A DNA stretch of 64,000 bases. Origin: Klebsormidium nitens (Eukaryota > Streptophyta > Klebsormidiophyceae > Klebsormidiales > Klebsormidiaceae). The notes beneath the pieces were generated by a model. That model was not told the DNA's origin. It did no database searches and worked only from the letters and a program-made list of their open reading frames with translations. A program made the position numbers and the translations under genes. Location: positions 1 to 64,000 of the forward strand of contig DF237468.1 in the NCBI GenBank assembly GCA_000708835.1, read 5' to 3'. Below, piece after piece: positions 37,901 through 49,389 of this stretch (the first letter of the stretch is position 1; every line of letters begins with the position of its first letter).

Positions 37901-40900
37901 GATCAGCAACGAAGACTTGGCGCAGGCGCTGCGGCTCGCGCATCAGGAGGTGGGTCTGTGAGCCGGTTTGAATGCGGACTTAAGATGTTTCTTCGCATCT
38001 AAGCTGAGTTCCCAAAACGGCTCGTGGCTCTTTCGTATGCGGTTTTCCAGAATTGAAAAGTTCTTGTGAAGTTGGTTGGAGGGTGGCATCAGAAGCGGTT
38101 CTTGGGTAGATTTGGATACGTGCGTTCAATTGGATTCCCACTCTGGAGTCGGATAGTAAAGCCAAGCCCCGAACGACGAATCCCCCCAGCCCCTCCCCAA
38201 GGGCTTTCCTACGGATGTCGAAGCTCCAAATGCATCCTTGGACAAGGCGATTACTTGGATATGCTTTTTACCACCAAAATTACGGTGTTCTCAACTCTCA
38301 GTCAAAAGCTGACATGCCGCTCCTTACAAACAGGCCCAAAGGTGTTCGGACGCAGAGCAGCGCCTGCCTCCGAGCGCCTTCCCTAAGCGTCTTACTCATT
38401 CTATGTCCAAACCCAGGAAAAAGCTGAATCTTCGGACGTCAACACTTGATTCCTCCCGTCCCTTCGATCCCTGAACGCCATTTGTTTTTGAGTTTGTTGT
38501 TTGCCACTTCTATCAACAGGCCCAAAAGTGTTCAACGCTTCAGTTACTTGCATCCTTCAGTCCCTTCCACCCCCTACATCTTCCTTCTCAGCTTCTGAGC
38601 TTACAAGATCCTTGGAAGTAACAAATGCTACTTTGTCAACAGGCTCAAAAGGTGTGGGATCATACTCCTAGCTTTCCATCATCTCGAGCTTACCATTTGC
38701 CAGTTGTTCCACAGGCCCAAAAGGTTCTGGACGTACAGCGTCGACTGGCGCAGCAGGTAAACCACGCGAAGCGGGAGCGCATGCTGGAAGAGATCTCGGA
38801 GGAACTGGTGGAGCGGATACGAGAAGCGGCGGGCGCCAAGATCTCCGCGATCATGGAGGACCCGTCGTATGGAAAGGTGGGGAATGTTCACAGTCTTTGG
38901 ATTTGAGTACGAGTAAACGTAATGAGAGTGTTTGCTGAAAGCGGACCGCTGGATCGCTGTCAGCGCTACACCGACTCGTTCCTCGCGAGTCGCAGAGGCC
39001 GCTGGAGACGTCACTTGGATATTAGCGCGAACTTTAAAACTTCGAACTTTACAACTTCTCGTTTCAGTCAACATCTGGCGGTTCTCAATCCAGATGTCAC
39101 TGGACCTGTGCTTTTCTCTTGGGGTGAACGTGTTGTGGTTTGGTTGGTCGTATCTCCTACCCAACTCGGTTTCAGCGTCTCGTGTCGGCTGCCTGTGCGT
39201 AACGAGCTCGTGGGAACATTTAAAAGTCTTTTCACAACACTGCGCCGCTTGCGATGATCCATGGTTTTGTTCCTTGCAGCAGGCGCTAACCATTTCCAAG
39301 GCTTCTTCATGAATACGTGGCTTGCTCTGAAGCCGAAGTAGCATGCCGGGAACGTCAGAGAGTGACGCGGCTTGCTCTGAAATCAAAACCGATTCAACAA
39401 ACGAACAAACATGAAAATCAAAGTCAAACAAAAGAACAAATTCTATCTACATTACAACAACAAACAACAACAAACCGCAGTAGCAAAAAATCAACGGAAC
39501 AGATAGTAACAAGTGAAACAAAATCAACAACCAAAAACAACATTGAAGAACAATTTCAAACTCAATCTTGTGCTTGTTCCTTGCAGCAAGAGCGGGGCAA
39601 GGCCCTGGCGGAGGTGGAGCAGGAGGTGAGGGCGCAGTTTGAGGAGGCGGGCGATGCGGACGCCGTCCAGAAGCTGCCCCTCGCGTTCGACGAGCTCAAG
39701 TGGCGGGTAAGCACTGTTTTTCCAGTATGAACGTGCGTTCGATGGCCAAAAGCTTTCCGCACCCAAAAAGCTCTTTGTCCGTTTTTCGAAGAACCTCCTA
39801 CCAGATTGTCCTTTGCCCCCAACATTTTTTCTCGCAGTCGGAAGGCCCTCATCGGCACACTTGCAGACTCGTCTTTTACGTTGTTTCTCAAGCTCCAATC
39901 TCCTTGCGCTTAGAAGGAGAGTACCGAACTTTCATGATCTCCTTAAGTTCCCTTCAGATCGTCCTTCCTGCCGCATCTCTTCGGCTGCCGCATCTCTTCG
40001 GATATCCATTGAAGGTCCGGCAAACTCTCCTTCCACATAACACAGCACTCATCAATACTTCCACAAACCTCTTCTTCCAGATCATCCGGCGCAACATCAT
40101 CGACCGGGGGGTCCGCCCCGACCACCGTCCCCTCGACCAAGTCCGCCCCATTCACTGCGAGGCCGACTTTCTCCCGGCCCTGCACGGGTCATCCCTCTTC
40201 TCCCGGGGTAACACTCAGGTGGTTTGCACCGTAACCCTGGGTTCCGTACTAGACGCGCAGAAGCTAGACACGATGGGCGGCCCGGATTCCAAGCGGTTCA
40301 TGCTGCACTACTCGTTCCCCCCGTATGCGACGAATGAGGTGAAGCGAGTTGGGGCGGTCAACCGACGGGAGGTGGGGCACGGTGAGTATAAATTTGGCTC
40401 TAAAGGCTCGGTTAAAGTTGCTTTTTCACTTGAACGGGTGAGTCTCCTGAGTGGCGCTGGGAAAAATCTCATGGACGTCTGGCGGATCACCCACGTTTGC
40501 TACTTCGTTATTGGACTGATTCGGGAAAGGACTTGGAAAGGGCACAGGTGAAGGGAACCGATAGGGATTGGCGGTGCTCATCTCAAGATGCTCCTATCAG
40601 CAGCAAGTCAGCTTCAGTTGTGGTGCTTCGAAGCAAACTACGCCCTTGAGTACGCGCGTTAGCTTCTGAGCTGCCTACTTGACAATCCCCATCTTATGGG
40701 CTCCTCTTTCCACTGGATCAAACGCTGACTTTGCCCGCTCCTGTTCAGACATGGTCTTTGCTAATCAAAATTAAACGCTGCCTTTGCGTGCTTCTGACCA
40801 GGCATGGTCTTTTTGCTGAACGAAGTGAGGCGGCTGACGTTGCGTGCTCCTGTTCAGGCATGCTCTCTTCGATGTCTAAAGAACGGATGCTGACGTCACG

Positions 40901-43900
40901 TGCTCTCGTCCAGGCATGCTCGCGGAGAAGGCGCTCGCGGCCGTGATGCCGGACGATGACGCCTTCCCGTTCACCGTCCGGGTGACGTCCGAATGCACAG
41001 CCTCCGACGGGTCGTCCTCCATGGCCACCGTCTGCGGAGGTGAGCCTGGGCTTTCCCCCTTTCATTATTCCAGTTCTCTTCTCCGTGCCGACTTCTCCAA
41101 TCACAGCGTTTTTGAAACGGTTCGTGGGTTTTGGATCGTCTCTTCACATCTCTGACCCAATTTTGGTGCCACAAAGATTGTTCTCTCTGCATTTTCAGAA
41201 CCAATCTGGTGCGATTGTCTGCGGAGAGGAGCCCGCAGCACTTGGACTTGCTTCTGACTCCGCCCCTTACTTGTCGTGGTCGCCTTCTTTCTTCCGCCTC
41301 GCCGGTCCTTTTCGGTAAATTTTACACGTCAAGTCATCCCAAGCTAAGGCCACACCGTTCTGTACGCTCTGACTTATCAGGGTTCCTTACTCATCCCCAC
41401 AACGAACCTTCGTGATTATGCTCTGAAACGGCATCAAAACTTCTCGAGGCAGCGTGACTGTGATGCTCTTCGCTTATTCGAAGCCAAAAGGCATTTCGCT
41501 CTCGCAGGCGGCCTTGGTCTCTCGACCAGCCTATGCTCGCATTTCAGAGTCGCACGGCCTTCTTTTTAACAATATCGACGAGATCTGACGGAACGCGCGG
41601 AAAGCCGACACGTACCCGTGGAAACGGCTAAACTGAAATCTAAAACACTCTTTCTGTTACAGGCAGCCTTGCGCTGATGGACGCGGGCGTGCCCATCACC
41701 AAACACGTGGCGGGCGTGTCCGTCGGACTGTTCACGGACACCGATGCCGACAACACCGTCCGAAATTACAAGCTGGTCACGGACATCGTGGGGTTAGAGG
41801 ACCATTTGGGCGACATGGATTTCAAGGTGGCGGGAACTAGGGACGGCGTGACGGCGATCCAGCTGGACATGAAGCTGCCGGGGATCCCCCTGGAGATCCT
41901 GGTGGAGGGGCTGGATGCGGCGCAGGATGCGCGACGCAAGGTGCAGTTTGGGGTTTTGGGTTATGATTGGCTTAGGATGTTCAGGGAGGTTTTGGTGCGT
42001 AGGGAATTTGAAGGTCTGTGGGGAAATTGGAGGTTTGGTATTCCGGACTTTAGGGACGATTCCTTTGGAGATTCAGAGATTCAGTTGAAGGGGCTGGGTG
42101 CGGCGCAGGACGCGCGACGGAAGGTGCATTGCCAAACCTGTCGTACTTTTGGATTGTGATGGGTGTGGATGTTGCTGACGGCTCTCTGATCCGTCAGGGA
42201 CCTGGCACTTTGGAGATTTCGGGTTTGGGGGTTTAGAGGTTAAAGGGGGTCCCCTGACAATTTTGGTGGAGGAGCTCAATGCGGCGCAAGATTCCCGGCG
42301 CCAGGTGCGGTTTAAGGTTCTGAGACAGGAGCTTTTGTGGCATCAGAATTCGTTTTGGACGTTTCGGGTTTGGGGTCGAGGCAGTTCCCGGAAGAGTCCA
42401 GTGGAGGGGTTCAACGCGGCACACGACGCACGGAGCAAGGTGCGGTATGTGGGTTTTGGTTTTGATTGGGGTATTCAGTTTTGGACTTCTCGAGCCGTTA
42501 ATACAACTGGTTCCCTGTGTTGACCGAAAGGTGCTTCGGTTTTAGCCTTGTATGTCCACTCCAAGTAATCATCCGCAAACGCTCAGGTGCTTGACACCTC
42601 TTATCACAAGCCGAAGGTTTTCAATACCCTCTCCAAAACAGCGATCTTCTTGGACTTTACTGTCGTTTTGGAGCGGTAGATTGTCAAGCCGTGGACCGTA
42701 ACCCACCTCTGAACCCCTCTGATGACACCTTCCATCACTGACCGCCCCTTTGCAACTCACTTCGATGACCCCAATTTCTTGCCAGGTCATTGCCGCGATG
42801 GAGCAGGAGATTGCAAAGTTGTGATTCACAACCATTGGTAAACATTTTCTGGTGACATGTCTCATCGGGTTTTCTTCCCTTTATTTACCCTTTTCGTTAA
42901 CCCATTTTGTTTTGCAGGTTATCACCTTGATGGAGCAGGAGATTGCGAAGCCGCGTGAGGTGCCCAAGGACTCGCACCCGCGCCTTGCGACGCTCCCGGT
43001 GGACCGGGCATCGCTCGGGAAAGTGATCGGGCCGCTCGGTGCGACCATCAAAGGCATCCAGGCAGAGAGCGGTGAGCGCCCTTCGGCTGTTTAGTGTTCA
43101 GGGTTTGAAACTGACCTAGAAACTATGCTCAACGGAGATTCTACAGAGTAGCGTAGACATTGCTCATGCTCTGCATTGAATTCGAGAAAAATAACAACGA
43201 GCCGAATGATAAGGTAACCGCACTGAGACGGGTAGGGTTAGTTTGGTGGTCAGGGTGGGTAAGGGTGCGGAGCAGGTATCTTTTTGGGTTGGGGTTTTAG
43301 GTGCTAGTCGGAGCTCGTTATTATTTTGGCTTATTATTATCTTTCTTGAGAAATATATGCTTTGCGGTATGATGCAGGGGCGCGCTTGAAGGTCGAGGAC
43401 GGCGGGGTGCAGATCTTCGCCAAAGACACGGCCAGCTTCAACCTGGCGCGGCATCTGGTACGGGTCTCTGCACTGTTGCCCCACGATTGTTTGTCCGTAT
43501 CCTCTTGACGTTCCTTTCTGTGACCATGTAACGTCTGGAAGTCAAGCCCACCGATAGTTCCTCACATGGTTTCTGTGCTTTTCCCCATACTTCTGAGCTC
43601 CCAAAGAACACGATTTAGCAATTTTGCGATTTTCCAGTGGCATTTGCATCAGTTAGTCAAAAGAACCTCGCGATACTTTCGAAAGGGTATTCCGGAATCT
43701 CACTCAGGGTGTTCTCTCTGTACTCTTTAATCAAAGCTGTGGAATGTGTCCCTAAAGCTATTCATTCGAGAAAGCAACATGCAACTGTCAATTGTATTGC
43801 GGATCTCCCCAGATCGAGATGGCGGTCGGGAAGGAGGCTTAGAGATCGGCTTGTTCTTTCTCCGTAAGTTCAAAGTCATCTAAGTGTTCCAGACCTGAGC

Positions 43901-46900
43901 GCAAGTTTGATTCATTCCTAACCCCTCCAGAATGAGATGGCAGTCGGGAAGGACGCGGAAATTGGCAAGGTGTACGACTCAGTCTGATCCTTTACTTCAA
44001 AACATCTCAACCTGCCAGACTCTTCCTAAACCTGGAAGCGATTCCGACCCGTTCCTTTTCTGGATTGCCCCAGATCGAGACGGCGGTCCGGAAGGACGTG
44101 GAATATGGCAAGGTGTACGATTCAGCTTGTTCCTCACCTCAAAGTCTTGCCATACATCCTCTTATACTTGAAAGCGATCCTAAAGCACTCCTAATTCCCT
44201 CAGATTGAGATGGCGGTCGGGAAGGACGTGGAGATCGGCAAGGTGTACGACGGCGTCGTGACGAGCGTGCGCGACTACGGCGCGTTGGTGGAGCTGGACG
44301 GGACGGGGGGGCAGGAGGGCCTGCTGCACATCTCGGAGATCTCAGAAAACAAGGTGGGTTTCGGATTGACGGGTTTTAGTGGTTCCGATTCGTCTATCTA
44401 GGGTTCAAGGTTTTCAGGTTTTATGGCGAAGGGGTTTTTCAGTCTTAAAGACGCTTAAGGAGAAGCAGGAGGGCCTGTTGCATGTATTGGAGATTTCGGA
44501 AAGGTGGGATCTCTAAAAACCCGAAACGAAAGACCCCTAAACTCGTCAAACCAGACCCCCGTGAAGATTTAAAATCGTACGATTAGAAAAACAGACAGTC
44601 CCTGAAAGCCCAGGCACCCTTGAGACCATGGTTAACGTGAACCGGCGCTTGAAAGACAGTGTTGGCCATACGCCAAGTTGCTTACGTCAGTAAACACGAC
44701 GCAATCCTCTGGCCGTTTGTTCTTATGGAAACTTGCTGTCATTTTTGTGATTCTAAAGCAGCTCCTTTTGTCGTCCGCGAGTCGAACGAGTCGAAGTTGG
44801 ATCAGTCCACTTGACACTAAAACCTATGACTCTCTGGTTAGATTCACGCTTGCCCTCATACTCTCTGCAGATTAGCCCAGTAAAAAACGCGTGTTCTTTC
44901 AACAAGCCGCCTTGCCGACCCCCTCATCTCTGAACCAACCCATGCACATCCTCTGGTCTGCAGATCAAGAGAGTCGAGGCCGTCTCTTTGCTCACATTCT
45001 CCCTTCCTAATCCCTACTTTTTGACGGCATGCACACATGTTCTTGCGCGAGATTGAGTGCTTCGAGGACGCAGATCCTCTAACAGTTCGCTTTGCCAGTT
45101 CCTAATTCTTCTCATGCCGTACGCCATTTTCTTGCCCGTTGAGCACGCGAGTCGGGGACGCGCTTTTACCTGACATTCCGTTCCACATCCGAACAGCTCT
45201 TATTGATGCACATTCTCTGCAGATCAAGCGAGTCGAGGATGCTTTCGCAACCAGCTCTTCGAACTTTCTAGATCGTCCATAACGCTTTGCTTCTTCGCCG
45301 ATCGAGCAAGTCAAGGACGCTTTCCAACCCTTCTGTAACCCTCTTAACCCATGCACGTCCTCTCGTCCTCTGTAACCCGCTCTTACCTATGCCTATCCTC
45401 TCGTCCTCTGTAACCCTCTCTTAACCCATGCCTACTATGTTTTCTGTAACCCTCTCTTAACCCATAACTAGTTACTCGGTCTCTGTAACCCTCTCTTACC
45501 CATGCCTATCTACTCGTCCTCTGTAACCCTCTCTTAACCCATGCACATCCTCTCGTCCTCCGTAACCCTCTCTAGAGCATGCTAATATCCTTTTGTCCTC
45601 TGTAACCCTCGCTTAACCCATGCCTCTCGTCTGCAGATCAAGCGAGTCGAGGACGTGATGCGCGAGGGCGACCGCGTGCGCGTCCTGTGCACGGGGCGCA
45701 ACATTCGTGGCGACACCCGGTTGTCCATAAAGGCCCTCAACCGGGCGGATTCCGCAGGCAGCAGCGACTCGGAAGACTATTCCCCGGGCAGTGACTCCGA
45801 TGCAAGCTCGTCTTACCGTAGTTCAAGGTGAGGATTCCGGTTATTGAAATTATAACCTGCCGACGGAACTGGAGATATTGGACTCGGAAGGGAATCTTTT
45901 GGAAAGGTGGGACTAAAATGAAATGGTCTTTGTGAGTGAGGTTGAAACTGCCACGCCTTTTGAGAAGATAGAGCACTTGGATTCTGGTGGGATTCAGAGT
46001 ATACGTCCCTTCCCTGGCCGGACTGGCGGAGAGTAAAGACCAAAACGAAACGTGAATCATCATTTTGGACTTTCATACTCCAGTTTTCGGGGGGACGGTC
46101 CATCCGGCGCTGAAAGGGGCGAGGGAGGGACCCCCCGGCGAGAGCCGACTCGGAGGATAACCGAAGATAACGTGGAGCTCGGGAAGACGTACCGGGCGAA
46201 GGTCGTGTCGGTGCGGGACTACGGCGCGTTTTTGGAACTAGAGACGGGAGAGCAGGGGCTGCTACACGTGTCGCAGATTTCGCACGGATTCGTAAGTCCG
46301 CGACCGCTGTGCTTGGAGTTTGTAGATTTGAGGGTTGTTTTGGTGTTGTGAACTTGGCGTCTTTCTGGATGCTGCTTCTCTGCACATTTCTTCGGTGCTT
46401 TGCCGGGTGGAGTGGAGTGCGTCGCAATCTTGTCGAGAGACGGACACGAGCACGAACTTTAAATACCGCCGAAAAATACAACTTCGGGGACTCCGCCCAA
46501 ATTAAACGGTCGTGCTCTTGTAATATCTACCACTAGATTCACGTTTCCTGTATGGGTCAGTGTCGCTGCAACATGTTCTGTTTGTACATCCGACTTAGAC
46601 ACATCTCAATTGGTGCGTGAACTTCTAACGACTCCACACTGCGCTTTCTACTCATGCTTGCCGAATGACCCACGTATGGTTTGAAGGAACGAGCCACACA
46701 GTTACATGACCGGCTTATTGTTGCCCCAGACTTAGCCGCAAAATCCAGAAAAGGGTGCTTTCGAGTTGACAAATCCGGATGCTGGAGCACAAACATCTCT
46801 TTACAAGGCGTTTGCTTGCCGAATCCGTGCTGTCTTGTCTTTGTCAATTACAAATTGCACGCGGGCCGGACGTCAATTTTCGTTGGTATTGGGCCGATAG

Positions 46901-47167
46901 CACGCCGTTTAACCTGTACTGCGTGCGGTTAGGTTCCTTGAACGCATACGATAGACTCTCAAGGATCTCATGCATTCTGCTTGTCGCCTGCAGATTACCT
47001 CGATCAAGGATCACGTAACGCTAGACCAAGAATTAGAAGTCGTTGTAGTGAAAGAGCCGAGAGATGGAAATGGGGTGACCTTTTCGCGGCTTCCCTTACT
47101 TCGGAAACCCCCAAAACGGACAACGAACTCTCCCATTGTCATTCCTGGAAGGAGGAACGAGTCCTGA
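34974..47167 (+). CDS. PNP: Organellar polyribonucleotide nucleotidyltransferase (PNPase), 16 exons
   Basis: This 3'-5' phosphorolytic exoribonuclease trims and degrades organellar RNA. Exons: 34974-35126, 35306-35408, 36164-36345, 37060-37215, 37653-37949, 38715-38876, 39587-39706, 40081-40381, 40914-41039, 41663-41940, 42918-43071, 43378-43457, 44204-44353, 45637-45827, 46084-46291 and 46994-47167; 2835 nt, 944 aa, all phases consistent. The Arg-rich N-terminus suggests import into mitochondria or plastids. First RNase PH core: [18 protein letters not shown] to [16 protein letters not shown]; helical linker in exons 6-7; second core: [33 protein letters not shown]-like [20 protein letters not shown] and the catalytic [16 protein letters not shown] domain follows ([13 protein letters not shown]), then two S1-type segments ([20 protein letters not shown] and [20 protein letters not shown]). 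The exon 10 donor is unusual (GTGCAG). Several introns carry decayed copies of adjacent exon edges. Confidence 0.96.
36383..36499 (+). repeat. Dispersed short intronic element, copy c
   Basis: The core at 36421-36482 matches the element at 10008. It is framed by inverted ends GTAAGCTC (left) and GAGCTTAC (right). It lies in PNPase intron 3. Confidence 0.65.
38330..38753 (+). repeat. Echoes of the PNPase exon 6 acceptor
   Basis: The real acceptor and exon start, ACAGGCCCAAAAGGTTCTGG at 38711, is preceded in the intron by three look-alikes: 38330 (ACAGGCCCAAAGGTGTTCGG, still resembling exon sequence for about 35 bases), 38515 (AACAGGCCCAAAAGTGTTCA) and 38638 (CAACAGGCTCAAAAGGTGTG). Confidence 0.75.
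39395..39560 (+). repeat. CAA/AAC-rich low-complexity tract in PNPase intron 6
   Basis: A 165-bp stretch made mostly of A and C (CAACAACAAACAACAACAAA and similar) precedes the exon 7 acceptor. An earlier copy of that acceptor lies at 39265 (TTGTTCCTTGCAGCA, identical to 39574-39588). Confidence 0.7.
40721..40925 (+). repeat. Tandem repeats of about 55 bp ending at PNPase exon 9
   Basis: Four successive units each read GCTGAC..TTGCGTGCTCCTG then TTCAGGCATGCT or a variant, with the AGGCATG motif near 40748, 40802, 40857 and 40913. The last is the true acceptor and exon 9 start (CAGGCATGCTCGCGGAGAAG). Confidence 0.75.
41888..42440 (+). repeat. Echoes of the PNPase exon 10 3' end
   Basis: The exon tail GTGGAGGGGCTGGATGCGGC through GACGCAAG|GTGC (41902-41944) is repeated downstream in the intron near 42085-42127, 42262-42307 and 42401-42446, each ending in a possible GTGC donor. 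Copies are about 140-180 bp apart and progressively more diverged. Confidence 0.85.
42780..42825 (+). repeat. Echo of the PNPase exon 11 5' edge
   Basis: CCAGGTCATTGCCGCGATGG followed by AGCAGGAGATTGCAAAG copies the true exon 11 start at 42914 (GCAGGTTATCACCTTGATGG, then AGCAGGAGATTGCGAAG). The echo ends in a stop codon (TGA). Confidence 0.85.
43212..43280 (-). repeat. Dispersed short intronic element, copy d
   Basis: Inverted copy of the core at 10008 (here GGTAACCGCACTGAGACGGG through GCGGAGCAGGTATC). It is flanked by AATAACAACGAGC at 43189 and its near reverse complement GCTCGTTATTATT at 43314. It lies in PNPase intron 11. Confidence 0.7.
43805..44255 (+). repeat. Echoes of the PNPase exon 13 5' edge
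   Basis: Four direct copies of CAGATTGAGATGGCGGTCGG and about 30 more exon bases occur with acceptor AG near 43812, 43931, 44073 and 44203. Only the last fits the spliced frame; the others carry stops or point changes. Spacing is 119-142 bp. A 3'-edge echo of the same exon lies at 44466-44508. Confidence 0.88.
44955..45660 (+). repeat. Exon 14 acceptor echoes and a pyrimidine-rich minisatellite
   Basis: The true exon 14 edge, CTGCAGATCAAGCGAGTCGA at 45631, is echoed at 44957 (CTGCAGATCAAGAGAGTCGA) and 45217 (CTGCAGATCAAGCGAGTCGA), with weaker forms near 45050 and 45298. From about 45330 to 45632 runs a minisatellite of about eight units near 36-41 bp (CTCTGTAACCCTCTCTTAAC, then CCATGCCTATCCTCTCGTC). 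Its last unit forms the polypyrimidine tract of the real acceptor. Confidence 0.85.
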
Positions 47168-48250
47168 CAGGCCGGCGCACGCTTTTCAAGTGGAATTTTT
47201 TATTGTGACTGTTCGTTTCGATTGCCCGTCATACGTTTCAAGTTTAGTACTGGCTTGATGCGGTTAGGTTGTTCGATTTAATATGCTTGGGCAACGTGTA
47301 CTATATGCTCGACGAGGTGCTTGTAGATGAAGCCAGTACGTACGTTGCGAGGCAACTCAAAAACTCCATCATATATGCTCCATTTCTAGCTATAGAGTAT
47401 TAGTGTAACGCACCTGCTCTAGCCGCATACATATGCTAATGAATCCTGTAATATGCGCGACATTTAGTGCATACTGGATCGCCTATAGCTACATAGCATC
47501 GTTATGATGCGTATAAGTTTTTCAGGCGGGCGCGGCAGCCTAAGCGCTGTTGTCGAAAAGTTGCATCGAACCTCTGTGAAATACATCCTTATAGGCACAT
47601 GTAGAGGCCCATCATGGCATGGCGCAAATTAGATGGGCACTTTTGGACGTTGAAGATCATCAACATATGTCTTGGTTGGCAAACTATCGAGCGACAACAA
47701 CGAAGCAGCATGTCTAATCAAGTTTAGCCTGTGTGAACAAGTGACTGCACTGAGCGCACTAGCATAAGTACCGTGGTAGCTACTGTACCTAGAGAATGTT
47801 CTGGGCCCTGCTCTGACCGCACGCATGCGCGCCACCGCGCATAGCCTTACCGTACGCGCCCGCGCGGCCGGGCCACCCGGTAGGCCTTGCTTCGAGTCCG
47901 GCCCGAACAGTTGAAAAATAAGTCAACTCCGCCCTTGTATCTGATTCGACAGCAGACACGCAGGCAGTTCAATGCAAGGGTAGGGAATCACGTCCCGTCG
48001 AACATTCTGAACACGCTTTTCTCTGCTCTTCTCTAAAATCTCTGATTGGCTGCAAATCTCGAACGGATAGCCGGAGAGCCAGTCATTTTCCAGCGCCTCG
48101 CGAAGCAGGACGGTCAAGCCTGCTACACAGGGCTCTCTGAATCTTTTGCAGCATTGCAATTTTCGTCGTTCCCTGTTGTTTTTTGCTGTCAATACAGAGA
48201 TTTTCTCAAGGGCGCCAAGGAAGCTTCTGTGAGGTCAATCTTCGGGCACA
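47168..48250. other. Intergenic region, no gene recognised
   Basis: This lies between the PNPase stop and the PsaK start. It should hold the PNPase 3' end and the PsaK promoter; I see no convincing TATA box or coding exon. Confidence 0.5.
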
Positions 48251-49389
48251 ATGGCGTCCTCTGCTCTTGCCACCCGCAGCGCTGTGTCGCATGCTTCCCT
48301 CTCAAAGTCGTTGAACAAGGAGTTCACTGGGTTGAGGCCCCAGGCAGCTTTCGTGAAGGTGCCATCAAAGGTGAGCAATGTAGGTCCAAACCTTGAGTGC
48401 GGAGAAGGAATACAAGCAATTGAATTGGGTTGGCAGCTGTAGAGGGTATAAATTGCAAGTGGGAACTGAGAGGGTAGAGGTGTAAGGAGCGGAGTGTTGC
48501 ACAAGGCAAGAGCAGCACTACAGGATATAGCAAGTTCATTTTTTGGAATGCATATCAATGAAGATTGTAAGGTGCCTTTTTGTTTTTCTACTGTGCCCCT
48601 ACAAAAATCAGCAGGTTGAGAATGCAATTCCACAAGGGGTTTTCCAGGCGGAGGGCGGCGCAATGCTCTTGGAGATAAGGGATCAAATCGGTATTCAGGA
48701 CACATAGCTAGTTAATGTGCTCTTATTGTAACTGCTGTACACCCACAAGATGGAACTGAAATCTGGTCAACTGGATGCAGGCTCTTTACACCCCGAGCCG
48801 GAGGCAAGCACAGGGGGTGCAGTGCGGGTACTTGGGCTCCGCCACTAACCTGGTAAGTGTTGTCAGGCATTCCGTGCTAGGGCAACGAGTCAAGTTGCTT
48901 CTTTCTCTGTGACATGAAGCCCTATATGATATCTCTAAATGGTATGTGTAATGCTAATCCCCTGTTGTTCTCAACCGGAGTCCATGAGCTCAGGGGCGCC
49001 ATGTTCGATAACTGCGCTACCATTGACACCTCTGATTTCTTAGCAAGACTCAGGAACCGCCTACGTAGCGGACCGTCTTGCATTTGTACATTGCGCCTTT
49101 CAGATAAGAATGTACAGAACAACTGCCCTTCTGTTGACAACTCCAAGTGGTGGTCCTGCAGATCATGATTGGCTCTACCACTGCTCTCCTAGTCGCCGGC
49201 AGATTCGGACTTGCACCTTCAGCCAGCAGAACAGCCACCGCTGGGTTGAAACTAGTTGACCAGGACCCCGGTCTTTCCACTGGTGACCCTGCTGGGTTCA
49301 CAATCGCTGATGTGTTCGCTTCAGGCGCCCTAGGACACGTTATTGGAGTCGGGATCGTCCTTGGCCTCAAGGCCACTGGCGGCATCTAG
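48251..49389 (+). CDS. PSAK: Photosystem I reaction centre subunit PsaK, three exons
   Basis: PsaK is a small two-helix membrane protein at the edge of photosystem I in the thylakoid, which helps bind the antenna. Exons 48251-48370, 48781-48852 and 49162-49389 join in phase 0 to 139 aa, close to plant precursors (about 130). The first 60 or so residues are a Ser/Ala/Arg-rich transit peptide ([20 protein letters not shown]) with a likely cleavage after VQC. The mature part is textbook Psa[61 protein letters not shown] and a C-terminal [14 protein letters not shown]. The gene appears intact. Exon 1 carries most of the transit peptide and exons 2-3 the mature protein. Confidence 0.97.

Noticed and set aside
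48440-48452. TATAAATT motif
   Set aside because: It lies inside PsaK intron 1, downstream of the start codon, so it is not the promoter of PsaK.
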